Shown here: positions 7,792-15,923 of the stretch, in pieces | How positions within the stretch are numbered: position 1 is the stretch's first letter | How the letters are laid out: each line of letters starts with the position of its first letter | Notes under the pieces: generated by a model | Seen by the model: only the letters and a program-made list of their open reading frames with translations | Databases searched by the model: none | What the model was told of the DNA's origin: nothing | Origin: JAHIQC01 sp964565645 | Lineage (GTDB): Bacteria > Actinomycetota > Coriobacteriia > Anaerosomatales > JAHIQC01 | Direction of reading: 5' to 3' | DNA: 64,000 bases | Assembly (NCBI GenBank): GCA_964565645.1 | Contig: CAZMFQ010000002.1 | Coordinates: 186,001 to 250,000, forward strand | Made by a program: the position numbers and the translations under genes

Positions 7792-8613
7792 TCAGGCTCC
7801 AAGTTCTTTTGCACGCTTGACGGCGGCTGCGACCGCTGCTGCGATCGTCGCCCTGAGTCCCCCGGCTTCCAACGCTTCGACGGCTGCGATCGTGGTGCCG
7901 CCGGGACTCGCCACACCATCGACGAGCTGCTCCGGGTGCATGCCGCTCTCCTGAAGCAGATCGGCGGTTCCGCGCACCGTCTGGACCGCGAGCTTCTCGG
8001 CAACATCCCGCGTCAGTCCCTGACGCACGCCCGCGCGCGCCATGGCGTCGATGAACAGGGCGACATACGCGGGCCCCGAACCCGAGATCGAGGTGGCGGC
8101 GTCCTGATAGCGCTCATCGAGGACGATCGCCTCGCCGACGGACTCGAACAGGCGTCTCACGAGGTCGACCTGATCGTCGCTCGCCTCGTCACCGCCGCTC
8201 ACGACGCTCATCCCCTGACCGACCATCGCGGGAGTGTTCGGCATGACACGCACCACCGCGGTGCCCGCAGGCAGCAACGATTCCAGACGTGCGCACGAGA
8301 TCCCCGCCGCGATCGACACGACGACGGAGCCTGACAGCGATGGCGCGAGTTGCGTGACCACGTCGTCCATGACCTGCGGCTTGACGGCGAGGAGCACCAC
8401 AGCGGCACCGCTCACCATGTCGGCTGCATCGGCGGAGCACGCCACCCCGTACGCCGACCCGAGCGCGGAGCGGCGATCGGCTGACGGCTCGGCCACGAGA
8501 ATGGATCCGGCGCCCATCGCACCGGCATCGAGCAGCCCCTTGATGATGGCCTCGCCCATGCGGCCGCCGCCTACGACGGCAAGCGTACCTGAGATGATGG
8601 GTGTATCGGTCAT
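7792..8613 (-). CDS. proC: pyrroline-5-carboxylate reductase
   Basis: The last enzyme of proline synthesis, reducing pyrroline-5-carboxylate with NAD(P)H. The 273-residue length is normal. The N-terminal Rossmann motif is VVGGGRMGEAIIKGLL (residues 13-28). The C-terminal dimerisation/substrate region shows SGSGPAYVALFIDAMARAGVRQGL and the signature SPGGTTIAAVEALEAGGLRA. It sits between sepF and yggT, a conserved neighbourhood in Gram-positive division clusters although proline synthesis has no evident link to septation. Confidence 0.96.
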   Translation of the reverse strand: MTDTPIISGTLAVVGGGRMGEAIIKGLLDAGAMGAGSILVAEPSADRRSALGSAYGVACSADAADMVSGAAVVLLAVKPQVMDDVVTQLAPSLSGSVVVSIAAGISCARLESLLPAGTAVVRVMPNTPAMVGQGMSVVSGGDEASDDQVDLVRRLFESVGEAIVLDERYQDAATSISGSGPAYVALFIDAMARAGVRQGLTRDVAEKLAVQTVRGTADLLQESGMHPEQLVDGVASPGGTTIAAVEALEAGGLRATIAAAVAAAVKRAKELGA

Positions 8614-8636
8614 ATCTATCCGTCCGTTCGCAAGGC

Positions 8637-9203
8637 CTAGCCGTCGATGGAGAACAGGCCCTTGTCCTTGAGGTGGCGGAAATCGCCCGCGGAGACGTCC
8701 ACGTTGGCGGGAGTGAGCATGAACACCTTGTCAGAGACCTTCTGCAACCCGCCGTCCAATCCGTAGGTCAGTCCCGACGCGAAGTCCAGGAGACGCTTGG
8801 CCAGATCGGGCGACGTCATGCTCATGTTCATGATGACCGGTGTACCCTGCTTGAACTTGTCCGCGATCGACTGGGCCTCCGTGAAGCTCTTGGGCTCGAC
8901 GATATGCATCTTGACCTGCGGAGTCATGCGGGCGACATCCGCGGTCTGCTCCACAGGCCGCAGGTGCGGCGCCGAGGAACGCGGGGTGGTGGAGCGGGCA
9001 CGCTCGATATCCGGTTCACGCTCGACGCGACGGATGCCTGCAGACCCGGAGCCGTACGGTGACTCGTACGCCTTGCGCCCGTAGAACCCGTCGCCGGAGT
9101 CGCCCTCGTCCTCGACATACGACTCGTCGTCGTACTCGTCGTACTCCTCTTCCCAGTCGTCGCCGAGACCGAGCCGCGACTTGATGTTGTCCCACAGACC
9201 CAC
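8637..9203 (-). CDS. sepF: SepF, FtsZ membrane anchor
   Basis: A 188-residue division protein that binds the FtsZ C-terminal peptide and tethers the Z-ring to membrane, doing the job of FtsA where that gene is absent. The N-terminus MGLWDNIKSRLGLGDD is the membrane-binding amphipathic helix. An acidic, tyrosine-rich linker follows (about 17-95), then the globular SepF domain (about 95-188) with the DFASGLTYGLDG stretch. The start is GTG at 9203 behind AAGGAG. It lies 26 bases downstream of yggS. No ftsA appears beside ftsZ, so SepF is probably the main anchor here. Confidence 0.95.
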   Translation of the reverse strand: MGLWDNIKSRLGLGDDWEEEYDEYDDESYVEDEGDSGDGFYGRKAYESPYGSGSAGIRRVEREPDIERARSTTPRSSAPHLRPVEQTADVARMTPQVKMHIVEPKSFTEAQSIADKFKQGTPVIMNMSMTSPDLAKRLLDFASGLTYGLDGGLQKVSDKVFMLTPANVDVSAGDFRHLKDKGLFSIDG

Positions 9204-9229
9204 GTTCGTCTCCTTGCCTCAGGCGGTTC

Positions 9230-9907
9230 TCACCTGCCGAAGATGGCCCTGCCCACGCGCACCAACGTGGCGCCTTCCTCGACGGCCACGCGGTAATCGT
9301 TCGTCATACCCATGGAAAGCTCTGCTAAGTCTACGCTATTGAGCGGCATCTCGCAGAGCGAATCGCGCAGTTCACGAAGCTCCCGAAAGACCCAACGGGA
9401 GTCCTCGGCACGCCCGAACGGAGCCATGGTCATGAGCCCGCGGACCTCGGTGTTGGTCAGGTGGCCCGCCTCGATCAATGCTTCGCGCAGGTCCATGGGG
9501 GCGAAGCCGTGTTTCGATGCCTCTCCTGAGACATTGACCTGCAGCAGCACCGGCTGCACGACGCCGATCTCGCCCGCCCGGCGATCGATGTGCTCAAGAA
9601 GTCGTAGCGAGTCCACCGAATGGATGAGGCAGGCCTTGCCGACGACGTCTTTGACCTTGTTGGTCTGCAACGTGCCGATGAAATGCCACCGCGCCTCCGG
9701 GAACAGGCCGAATTTGCCTTCGAACTCCTGAACCCGGTTCTCGCCGAAATCGAGCACGCCGGCCGTGAGGGCCTTGCGGATCTCGACGACACCGACGTGC
9801 TTGGAGACCGCGATGATGGTGGTGTCGTCAGAGGCGCGGCCCGCGCAGTCGGCGGCGTCGGCCACCTGCCTGCGTACCGCTTCGTAGCGCTCAGCGATCG
9901 CGCTCAA
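9230..9907 (-). CDS. yggS: YggS/PROSC-type pyridoxal-phosphate homeostasis protein
   Basis: A 225-residue PLP-binding TIM-barrel protein without known enzyme activity that helps keep vitamin B6 pools balanced. Family motifs include IIAVSKHVGVVEIRKAL with the PLP lysine, DFGENRVQEFEGK, WHFIGTLQTNK and LSMGMTNDYRVAVEEGATLVRVGRAIFG. The start appears to be TTG at 9907. A GGAG lies 12 bases upstream and no nearby ATG or GTG fits. It is 9 bases downstream of phoU and followed by sepF, the usual partner. Confidence 0.93.
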   Translation of the reverse strand: MSAIAERYEAVRRQVADAADCAGRASDDTTIIAVSKHVGVVEIRKALTAGVLDFGENRVQEFEGKFGLFPEARWHFIGTLQTNKVKDVVGKACLIHSVDSLRLLEHIDRRAGEIGVVQPVLLQVNVSGEASKHGFAPMDLREALIEAGHLTNTEVRGLMTMAPFGRAEDSRWVFRELRELRDSLCEMPLNSVDLAELSMGMTNDYRVAVEEGATLVRVGRAIFGR

Positions 9908-9916
9908 TGTGACCGG

Positions 9917-10576
9917 CTACTCCTCGTGCGTTGCGGCTCCGTCGAACTCCCCGGTCACAAGGTATGCGATGCGCTCGCCGATGTCGACAGCGTTGTCAGC
10001 GATGCGCTCGAGGTACCGGGACGCGAGCACCATCGACGACGCCCACTCTATGTCGTCCTCGTCCTGCAGCCTGCCGAGCTCACGGAAGAACTGCTTGTAG
10101 AGGTGATCGATGGGCTCGTCGAGGTCCTCGAGCTTGCGCGCCAGTTCGATGTCGCTCTTCTCGAACGCCTCGGCCATCGCATTGAGCACGCGGTGCACGA
10201 GGTTGCCCTGCGCCTGGATGAGGTCGTAGAGGGTCTGCGGGCCCCGTCGTGAAGCGGTGCGCTTCGTCGCCTTGGCGATGTTGACCGCAAGATCGGCCAT
10301 ACGCTCGAGGTGCAGGGCCATGTAGGTGAGCGAGTACAGGAGGCGGAGGTCACGCGCCACGGGGAACTGAGTGGCCATGACCTCGATCGCGTGCTCCTCG
10401 ATGCCGAGACAGCGCCGGTCGAAATCCTCGTCCGTGCGGACGACCTCTTCGGCTGCGTCGATATCGCCCTCGACCAGCGACTTCACTGCCTTGCTCGTCA
10501 CTTCGGTCACGTCACGTGCGATGCCGAGGACCTCCGCCTTGAGGTCCTTGAGTTCTTTCCTGAATCCTTCGCGCAT
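9917..10576 (-). CDS. phoU: PhoU, phosphate-uptake regulator
   Basis: A 219-residue all-helical protein made of two PhoU repeats, each with a metal-binding ERMAD/ERIAD motif (ERMADLAVNIAK, ERIADNAVDIGE). It restrains the Pst transporter and phosphate-sensing kinases when phosphate is plentiful. ATG at 10576 follows AGGAG. It lies 142 bases downstream of pstB. That gap contains a good -10 (TATAAT), so phoU and the following yggS-sepF genes may also be transcribed separately. No PhoR/PhoB pair is present in the window. Confidence 0.95.
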   Translation of the reverse strand: MREGFRKELKDLKAEVLGIARDVTEVTSKAVKSLVEGDIDAAEEVVRTDEDFDRRCLGIEEHAIEVMATQFPVARDLRLLYSLTYMALHLERMADLAVNIAKATKRTASRRGPQTLYDLIQAQGNLVHRVLNAMAEAFEKSDIELARKLEDLDEPIDHLYKQFFRELGRLQDEDDIEWASSMVLASRYLERIADNAVDIGERIAYLVTGEFDGAATHEE

Positions 10577-10617
10577 GTCGCGGTGTCTCCTAAGGTCGTA
10601 CCGAGCGGTGGTCGTTC

Positions 10618-10647
10618 ATTATACCCGCCGCAAGGGCCGGTACCGAA
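10618..10647 (-). promoter_or_regulatory. candidate internal promoter before phoU
   Basis: Minus-strand -10 TATAAT (10623-10618) with -35-like TTCGGT (10647-10642) at 18-base spacing, in the 142-base gap between pstB and phoU. It would let phoU, yggS, sepF and the rest be expressed when the pst genes are off. The -10 is perfect, the -35 weak. Confidence 0.5.
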
Positions 10648-10718
10648 GGTTTCACGCAGTTGTTACAGCACCGACGGGACGCGCTCGGCGAACCGGCGTC
10701 AGGGCCAGAGTCAGCCGG

Positions 10719-11540
10719 CTATCCGAACCGACCGGTGATGTAGTCCTCGGTGCGTCGGTCCTTCGGGCTGGTGAAGATGTTGGCCGTTCTGTCGAACTCC
10801 ACGAGCTGAGCGGGCTCTCCTGCGACCTCCTGAAGGAAGAATGCGGTAAAGTCGCTGACACGCGCCGCCTGCTGCATGTTGTGCGTGACGATGATGATCG
10901 TGATGCGATGCTTGAGCTCAGCCATCAGGTCCTCGATCTTCTGGACCGAGGTCGGATCGATGGCCGAACAGGGCTCGTCCATCAGCAGCACATCGGGCTC
11001 GACCGCCAGCACGCGCGCGATGCAGAGGCGCTGCTGCTGTCCGCCCGAGAGCGCGAGCCCGTTGCGCTCCAGGATGTCCTTGGTCTCCTTCCAGAGGTTC
11101 GCCCGCTCGAGCGACTTCTGGACGATCTCGTCGAGGTCGGACTTCTTCTTCACGCCGTGCAGCCTGGGGCCGAACGCGACGTTGTCATAGATCGACATCG
11201 GAAACGGATTCGGCTGCTGAAAGATCATGCCGATCCTGCGACGAAGATCGACGGGGTCGACCCCGTGTGCGTAGATGTCCTCGCCGTCCAGGGTGATCTT
11301 GCCTTCGACACGCGTGCCGGGAATGAGGTCGTTCATGCGGTTGAAGCACCGGAGGAACGTGGACTTGCCGCACCCGGAGGGGCCGATGAACGCCGTGACG
11401 GCCTTCTCCCTGATGCCGACGTTCACGCCGCCGAGTGCCTGGAAACTGCCGTAGTGGAAGTCCAGGTTCGTGACCTTGATCTTGTCGATACCGGCGGAAG
11501 GCATCTCCGCGGTGTCCTTGATGTCGAGCCCGGCTACCAT
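10719..11540 (-). CDS. pstB: phosphate ABC transporter ATP-binding protein
   Basis: A 273-residue ATPase that powers high-affinity phosphate import by PstSCAB. Walker A GPSGCGKST lies at 53-61, the Q-loop region is RIGMIFQQPNPFP, the signature LSGGQQQRL, and Walker B VLLMDEPCSAID, with the switch histidine in IIIVTHNMQQAARV. The FNRMNDLIP stretch is typical of PstB. It starts 3 bases after the pstA stop in the pstSCAB operon. Confidence 0.97.
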   Translation of the reverse strand: MVAGLDIKDTAEMPSAGIDKIKVTNLDFHYGSFQALGGVNVGIREKAVTAFIGPSGCGKSTFLRCFNRMNDLIPGTRVEGKITLDGEDIYAHGVDPVDLRRRIGMIFQQPNPFPMSIYDNVAFGPRLHGVKKKSDLDEIVQKSLERANLWKETKDILERNGLALSGGQQQRLCIARVLAVEPDVLLMDEPCSAIDPTSVQKIEDLMAELKHRITIIIVTHNMQQAARVSDFTAFFLQEVAGEPAQLVEFDRTANIFTSPKDRRTEDYITGRFG

Positions 11541-11543
11541 CAG

Positions 11544-12371
11544 TTACATCCTCCTACGTGACCGGCGCAGGATGTACCGAGCGCCGAGGTTGAAGACAAG
11601 GATCATGATCATCAGGAGCAGCGCGGTGCCGTAGGCAGCAGGAAGGTTGATCCCCTCCATCGCGAGCAGGTACAGGTGCACCGTCATCGGACGACCGGAA
11701 TCCAGCGGGGTGATGGGAAGGTTGATCGCCTGCCCCATCGTGTAGATGACGACCGCCGTCTCCCCGACCGCGCGACCGGTCGCCAGGATGATTCCCGTGA
11801 TGATCCGCGGCATCGCGGCAGGGATAACGCTGCGTGAGACGGTCTGCCATTTGGTCGCGCCAAGGCCGTACGCGCCCCAGCGGATGTACTTGGGCACCGA
11901 GCGGATGGCCTCCTCGGTCGTGCGCATGACAATCGGCAGCATGAGGAAGGATAGCGCGAGGGCCGCGGAAAGCATCGAGAACCCGATGCCCATGGTCTCC
12001 ACGAACAACGCGAGACCGAACAGGCCCATTACGATCGAGGGCACGCTGGCCAGCGAGTCCGCGGCGAACCGGATGATGTTCACAAGACGGCCCTGCACGG
12101 CGTACTCGGCCAGGTAGACGGCAGCGAGCACGGCGATCGGCGTGACGATGAGCATCGCGAGGCCCGTGACATACAAGGTCGAGACGATCGTCGGCCAGAT
12201 TCCGCCTTCGGCGTTGACGCCTTGAGGCCACGTGAAGATGAACTCAAGCGACAGCTGCCCGATGCCGTTCACGAACACATACAGGATCACAGCGAACAGG
12301 ACGCCTACGGTCGTGAGCGCGGCGACCCACAGGAACGTCAGGGCGAGGCGGTTGGCGAGCGTCTTGTTCAT
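11544..12371 (-). CDS. pstA: phosphate ABC transporter permease PstA
   Basis: A 275-residue inner-membrane permease of the phosphate transporter with about six transmembrane segments. The cytoplasmic loop that docks with PstB reads VPKYIRWGAYGLGATKWQTVSRSVIPAAMPRIITGIILATGRAVGETA, with the conserved GATKWQT and GRAVGETA patterns. Its ATG overlaps the pstC stop by one base (TGATG), implying coupled translation. Confidence 0.96.
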   Translation of the reverse strand: MNKTLANRLALTFLWVAALTTVGVLFAVILYVFVNGIGQLSLEFIFTWPQGVNAEGGIWPTIVSTLYVTGLAMLIVTPIAVLAAVYLAEYAVQGRLVNIIRFAADSLASVPSIVMGLFGLALFVETMGIGFSMLSAALALSFLMLPIVMRTTEEAIRSVPKYIRWGAYGLGATKWQTVSRSVIPAAMPRIITGIILATGRAVGETAVVIYTMGQAINLPITPLDSGRPMTVHLYLLAMEGINLPAAYGTALLLMIMILVFNLGARYILRRSRRRM

Positions 12372-13306
12372 CAGCGCTCACCCGCGATCGAGGTCTGGAG
12401 CTTGGAGATCATACGCACCGCGGCCACGAGCAGCATAGAAACCGCGAACAGGATGATCGCCATCCCGAACAACGCGGTTCGGTGCAGACCGGTGGCGTAC
12501 GGCATATCCATGACGATCTGGGTCGTCAGGGTCGAGATCGGCTGCGCGATGCCGCTCGGGATCCATGGCGCGTTGCCGAGGACCATGAGCACGGCCATGG
12601 TCTCCCCGATCGCGCGCCCCATCCCCAAGATGATCGCGTCGATGATCCCGATCTTGGCCGCGGGCACGAGAACCTTGTAGATCGTCTGCCACGTGGTAGC
12701 GCCCATCGCATAGCTCGCTTCGCGGATCCCGGGCTGTATCGAGCGCAGTGCGTCCTCGGACAGCGTGGCGATCGTGGGCACGATCATGATCGCGAGGATG
12801 ATCCAGCCGGTCACCGCGCCGAAGCCGAGGCCGTCGGTCATGCGGGCGACCACCGGCCGTAGTATCAGCAGCCCGAAGAAGCCGTAGATGACCGAGGGGA
12901 TGCCTGCCAGCAGTTCGACCGCCGGCCTGACGATCGAGCGCACCCGGGGCGTCGCGATCTCAGAGAGGAAGATCGCAGTCCCGACCGCGAGCGGTGTTCC
13001 AAGGACCAGAGCGCCGAGCATCACGATCACGGAACCGTAGATGGGCGCGAGGATGCCGAACTCGCCCTGCGTGGCGCTCCAGTTCGGTCCCGCGAGGAAG
13101 TTCCAGAGCCCGACCTCGGCGAACACCGGCCAGCCCCGCACTCCGACGAACGCGAAGATCAACACGACCCCGGCCACCGCCACGAAGGCGCACAGCAGGA
13201 ACAGGTTCTCCAAGACGAGTTCTTTGAGGTAGGTCGACCTCGAGACGAGCCGCAGCGAGGACCCCTCGTTCGGGGCATCCGGAGCGGTGACGGGCGTATC
13301 GGGCAT
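12371..13306 (-). CDS. pstC: phosphate ABC transporter permease PstC
   Basis: A 311-residue partner permease of PstA. After a soluble N-terminus of about 35 residues come six or more membrane segments. The PstB-contact loop has MGATTWQTIYKVLVPAA and GMGRAIGETMAVLMVLGN. The ATG at 13306 directly abuts the TAG stop of pstS, so the two are one transcription unit. Confidence 0.96.
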   Translation of the reverse strand: MPDTPVTAPDAPNEGSSLRLVSRSTYLKELVLENLFLLCAFVAVAGVVLIFAFVGVRGWPVFAEVGLWNFLAGPNWSATQGEFGILAPIYGSVIVMLGALVLGTPLAVGTAIFLSEIATPRVRSIVRPAVELLAGIPSVIYGFFGLLILRPVVARMTDGLGFGAVTGWIILAIMIVPTIATLSEDALRSIQPGIREASYAMGATTWQTIYKVLVPAAKIGIIDAIILGMGRAIGETMAVLMVLGNAPWIPSGIAQPISTLTTQIVMDMPYATGLHRTALFGMAIILFAVSMLLVAAVRMISKLQTSIAGER

Positions 13307-14182
13307 CTAGCGCCCCTTCACAGGAACGGGCAGGAAACCGGCGTCACGCACAACCCCCTGCTGGACAGGCTCAGACAGAACGAACGCGACATAGTCCGCA
13401 GCAAGGCCCTGCGGCTCCCCCTTTGTGAAGAAGTGCAGCGTGCGCTGTATGGGGTAGGTCCCGTTCTCGACGTTGGCCGAGGAGGCCTCCACCCCGTCGA
13501 TGCGGATGGGCTTGACCTCATCGGTCACGAACCCGAGAGAGATGTATCCGATCGCACCGGGCGCCTGGGCGACGACCGAGCGGACCTGCCCCGTCCCGGG
13601 GAGCACCGCCGCGCCTCTGAAGAAGGGCTCCTCCTTCATCAGGATCTTGAAGAAGGCCTCCCTGGTGCCGCTCGCCTCGTCACGGTTTACGATTCCGATG
13701 GGCCGGTCATCGCCCCCGAGCTCACGCCAGTTGAGGATCTTGCCCGAGAAGATGTCGCGCACCTGGTCGCTCGTCAGTTCGTCGACGGGGTTGTCGGGGC
13801 TCACGATCACGGCGATGGCGTCGAGTGCGATGGGCGTGTCGACGAGCCCCAGGTCGCCCTCTTCGTCTTTGAGGTCACGTGATGACGTCCCGATGTCGGA
13901 CGTCCCCGCCGAGACCGATTCGATACCCGCCGAGGAACCGAGACCGGATACCAGGACTTTGGTGCCGGGGTTCTCCTCGGCGAACATCTCGCCCGAGACC
14001 TCGGCGATGGGAAGGATCGTCGTCGAGCCGGAGACGATCACCTGCTCGCTGTCGTTCGAGCCACCCGAACAGCCGCTCGCCAGAGACAGCGGGACGAGCA
14101 GGAGAATGGTTGCGAGTGTCACGCGACCGAAGCGCGTCAGGGCGGATGGTGCGTTGTGCGGCCCGGGGAGCCGGTGCGTCAT
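13307..14182 (-). CDS. pstS: phosphate-binding lipoprotein PstS
   Basis: A 291-residue extracytoplasmic phosphate receptor. The lipobox is LASGC with the lipidated cysteine at residue 38, giving membrane anchoring as expected in a Gram-positive-type cell. Phosphate-ligand segments include VSGSTTILPIAE, GSSAGIESVSAGTSDIGTSSR and NRDEASGTREAF. It is first of pstSCAB but follows pgeF with no gap (its ATG abuts the pgeF TAG), so phosphate uptake is transcriptionally joined to the division cluster. Confidence 0.96.
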   Translation of the reverse strand: MTHRLPGPHNAPSALTRFGRVTLATILLLVPLSLASGCSGGSNDSEQVIVSGSTTILPIAEVSGEMFAEENPGTKVLVSGLGSSAGIESVSAGTSDIGTSSRDLKDEEGDLGLVDTPIALDAIAVIVSPDNPVDELTSDQVRDIFSGKILNWRELGGDDRPIGIVNRDEASGTREAFFKILMKEEPFFRGAAVLPGTGQVRSVVAQAPGAIGYISLGFVTDEVKPIRIDGVEASSANVENGTYPIQRTLHFFTKGEPQGLAADYVAFVLSEPVQQGVVRDAGFLPVPVKGR

Positions 14183-15010
14183 CTACTCGGCCTTCGTGAT
14201 CGCGGCGAGCGCGCCATGCCTGCCGGTCACCCGGCTCGCCCTGTACGAGAAGAACCTATCAACCTGGTCGTTGGTGCAGCACCCTGCGCTCACGATCGCA
14301 TCGCCGCGCACCCCGGCCGACATGAGATCGGCTCGAACCGCGGCCTCCAGATCGAGCCGTCCATCGACCGCGCAGATGGTACCAAACTTGTGTACGAAAT
14401 GCGAAAGGAGCGTTTCATCGACCTGGTAGCAGCACGGACCGATGTGGGGGCCGATGTATGCGAGGAGGTCCGATGCGGCAGTACCCGCACGCGCGCTCAG
14501 CTCCATCGCGGTCTTGCCCGCGATTCCCGCGAGCGCTCCGCGCCACCCGGCATGCACGACTCCGACGACAGCGGGCTCCGTCGAGACGATGATCACGGGC
14601 ACGCAGTCCGCGTACAGCATGAGAAGCGGTATCCCGGGCTCCGTCGTGGCCAGGGCATCTGTGGCGGGCACCGGTCCCGGCTGCGCCGTGGCGAGGGCGC
14701 CTCGACCCACGTCGGCCTCGCCGACCCAGGTGATCGCAGAGCCGTGGACCTGCTCGGCTGTGACAAGACGTGGAGTCAAAGGTTCGAGGTCGAGTGCGCG
14801 CATGACGCGTCTACGGTTCTCGTCCACCGATGAGGGGTCATCGCCAACGTGCGCTGCGAGGTCGAGGGAATCGAACGGTGTGTTGCTCGCCCCACCCCTG
14901 CGCTCACTGAACGCGACAACGATGCCGGAACGTGCCCGAAGCCACGGATCGGTGATCAGACTCACGCCATTCGATTCGAGCGTTTCGAGCTGCGGGACGA
15001 TGGGATCCAC
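14183..15010 (-). CDS. pgeF: PgeF/YfiH-type multicopper-oxidase-like (laccase-domain) protein
   Basis: A 275-residue protein of the Cu-oxidase_4 family. In E. coli (PgeF/YfiH) it corrects wrongly incorporated amino acids in peptidoglycan precursors; the human relative FAMIN/LACC1 acts on purine nucleosides. Metal/active-site motifs are VTAEQVHGSAITWV, YADCVPVIIV, VVHAGWRGALAGI and YIGPHIGPCCYQVDE. The frame is open to a GTG at 15079, but GAGGAG sits 6 bases before the GTG at 15010, which also fits family length. The gene normally follows ftsZ and precedes yggS. Here the pst operon separates it from yggS. Confidence 0.9.
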   Translation of the reverse strand: MDPIVPQLETLESNGVSLITDPWLRARSGIVVAFSERRGGASNTPFDSLDLAAHVGDDPSSVDENRRRVMRALDLEPLTPRLVTAEQVHGSAITWVGEADVGRGALATAQPGPVPATDALATTEPGIPLLMLYADCVPVIIVSTEPAVVGVVHAGWRGALAGIAGKTAMELSARAGTAASDLLAYIGPHIGPCCYQVDETLLSHFVHKFGTICAVDGRLDLEAAVRADLMSAGVRGDAIVSAGCCTNDQVDRFFSYRASRVTGRHGALAAITKAE

Positions 15011-15158
15011 CACGGACTCCTCGGCGGTAGGCGCAATCCTGTGAATTGCATGGCAACAAGTGACAAGAATGGGGCACACTTAGTCTAGATGACGGTGGAC
15101 GTTCGCGTGCCCCTCATCTCGACAGGTATCAGTGACTGCTGAGGAAGGGGGTGACAGC

Positions 15159-15740
15159 ATGAAGCGGTCATCAAGATTCATCGCCCTGGCGGCAGGTTCG
15201 CTCGCCGCCCTCTCGGCCACCCCGGCGTTCGCTCAGACGTCCGACGACGCGGCAGGAGCCGCAGTCGGAATGGGGATCCTCGCATGCTACGGCGTGCTCT
15301 TCCTGCTCCTGATGGCGTTCTTCATCTGGTGGATCATCATGGTGATCGACGTGTTCAAGCGCCAGGAGTACGAGTTCCCGGGATCGACCGACAGCAGCAA
15401 GACCCTGTGGATCGTCGTCATGCTCGTGGGTTGGGCACTCGGCTTCCTGTGGATCGTGACGCCGGTCTACTACTTCATGGTCTACAAGAAGGGCCCGAAG
15501 CCGGGAACCGGTATCGCGCCCGCAGCGTCGGCAGGCTACCCGCCTCCCGCGGCACCCGCCGCACCTCAGGCGTACACGCCTCCCGCGCCGCCCGCGGCCC
15601 CGGTAGCGCCTCCCGCGCCGCCGGTCGCAGCTCCGGCACCCCCGGCAGAGCCTTTCGCTCCGCCGGCGCCTGAAGCGCCCGTCGAGGCACCGCCTGCTCC
15701 TCCGGCACCTCCGGCTCCGCCCGAGGCCCCGTCCGAGTAG
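15159..15740 (+). CDS. secreted/membrane protein with PLDc_N-like two-helix region and Pro/Ala-rich tail
   Basis: A 193-residue protein of unknown function. Residues 1-25 look like a signal peptide ending AFA. Two hydrophobic helices follow (about 36-63 and 83-109), with WWIIMVIDVFKRQEYEFPG between them, resembling the cardiolipin-synthase N-terminal (PLDc_N) module. From about 115 the protein is nearly all Pro, Ala, Glu, Thr and Val. No catalytic HKD motif is present, so it is not a phospholipase D. The ATG at 15159 follows AGGAAGGGGGTGA. It is transcribed toward ftsZ on the opposite strand and ends at its own terminator, an odd interruption of the division cluster. Confidence 0.7.
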   Translation: MKRSSRFIALAAGSLAALSATPAFAQTSDDAAGAAVGMGILACYGVLFLLLMAFFIWWIIMVIDVFKRQEYEFPGSTDSSKTLWIVVMLVGWALGFLWIVTPVYYFMVYKKGPKPGTGIAPAASAGYPPPAAPAAPQAYTPPAPPAAPVAPPAPPVAAPAPPAEPFAPPAPEAPVEAPPAPPAPPAPPEAPSE

Positions 15741-15762
15741 CGCGAGCACCAAGATGAACACG

Positions 15763-15790
15763 GAGCCCGCCGACATTCGTCGGCGGGCTC
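15763..15790 (+). terminator. terminator after the Pro-rich membrane protein gene
   Basis: A 12-base-pair stem GAGCCCGCCGAC / GTCGGCGGGCTC with loop ATTC, followed by TTGTGTGT on the plus strand. It lies 22 bases after the stop codon. Confidence 0.8.
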
Positions 15791-15835
15791 TTGTGTGTCA
15801 CAGGGGTCGGGGCGACACGGCGACCGGACATGGAC

Positions 15836-15879
15836 GGGCCCGGGTGCGACGGGGCCTCTCCGCCGTCGCACCCGGGCCC
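15836..15879 (-). terminator. terminator/hairpin downstream of ftsZ
   Basis: A perfect 17-base-pair inverted repeat (GGGCCCGGGTGCGACGG and its complement) around a 10-base loop lies about 45 bases after the ftsZ stop. It probably ends ftsZ transcription; being symmetrical, it may also act on the convergent gene. There is no clear T-tract on the minus strand. Confidence 0.6.
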
Positions 15880-15923
15880 TTGTGACGCGCCAGCCCTCGC
15901 CGGCGGCACGCCGTTTCAGCCTT

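Noticed and set aside
15540..15740. Pro/Ala repeats as a DNA repeat array
   Set aside because: The repetition follows from Pro/Ala/Glu codon use in a low-complexity protein tail; no fixed-length DNA unit was seen.
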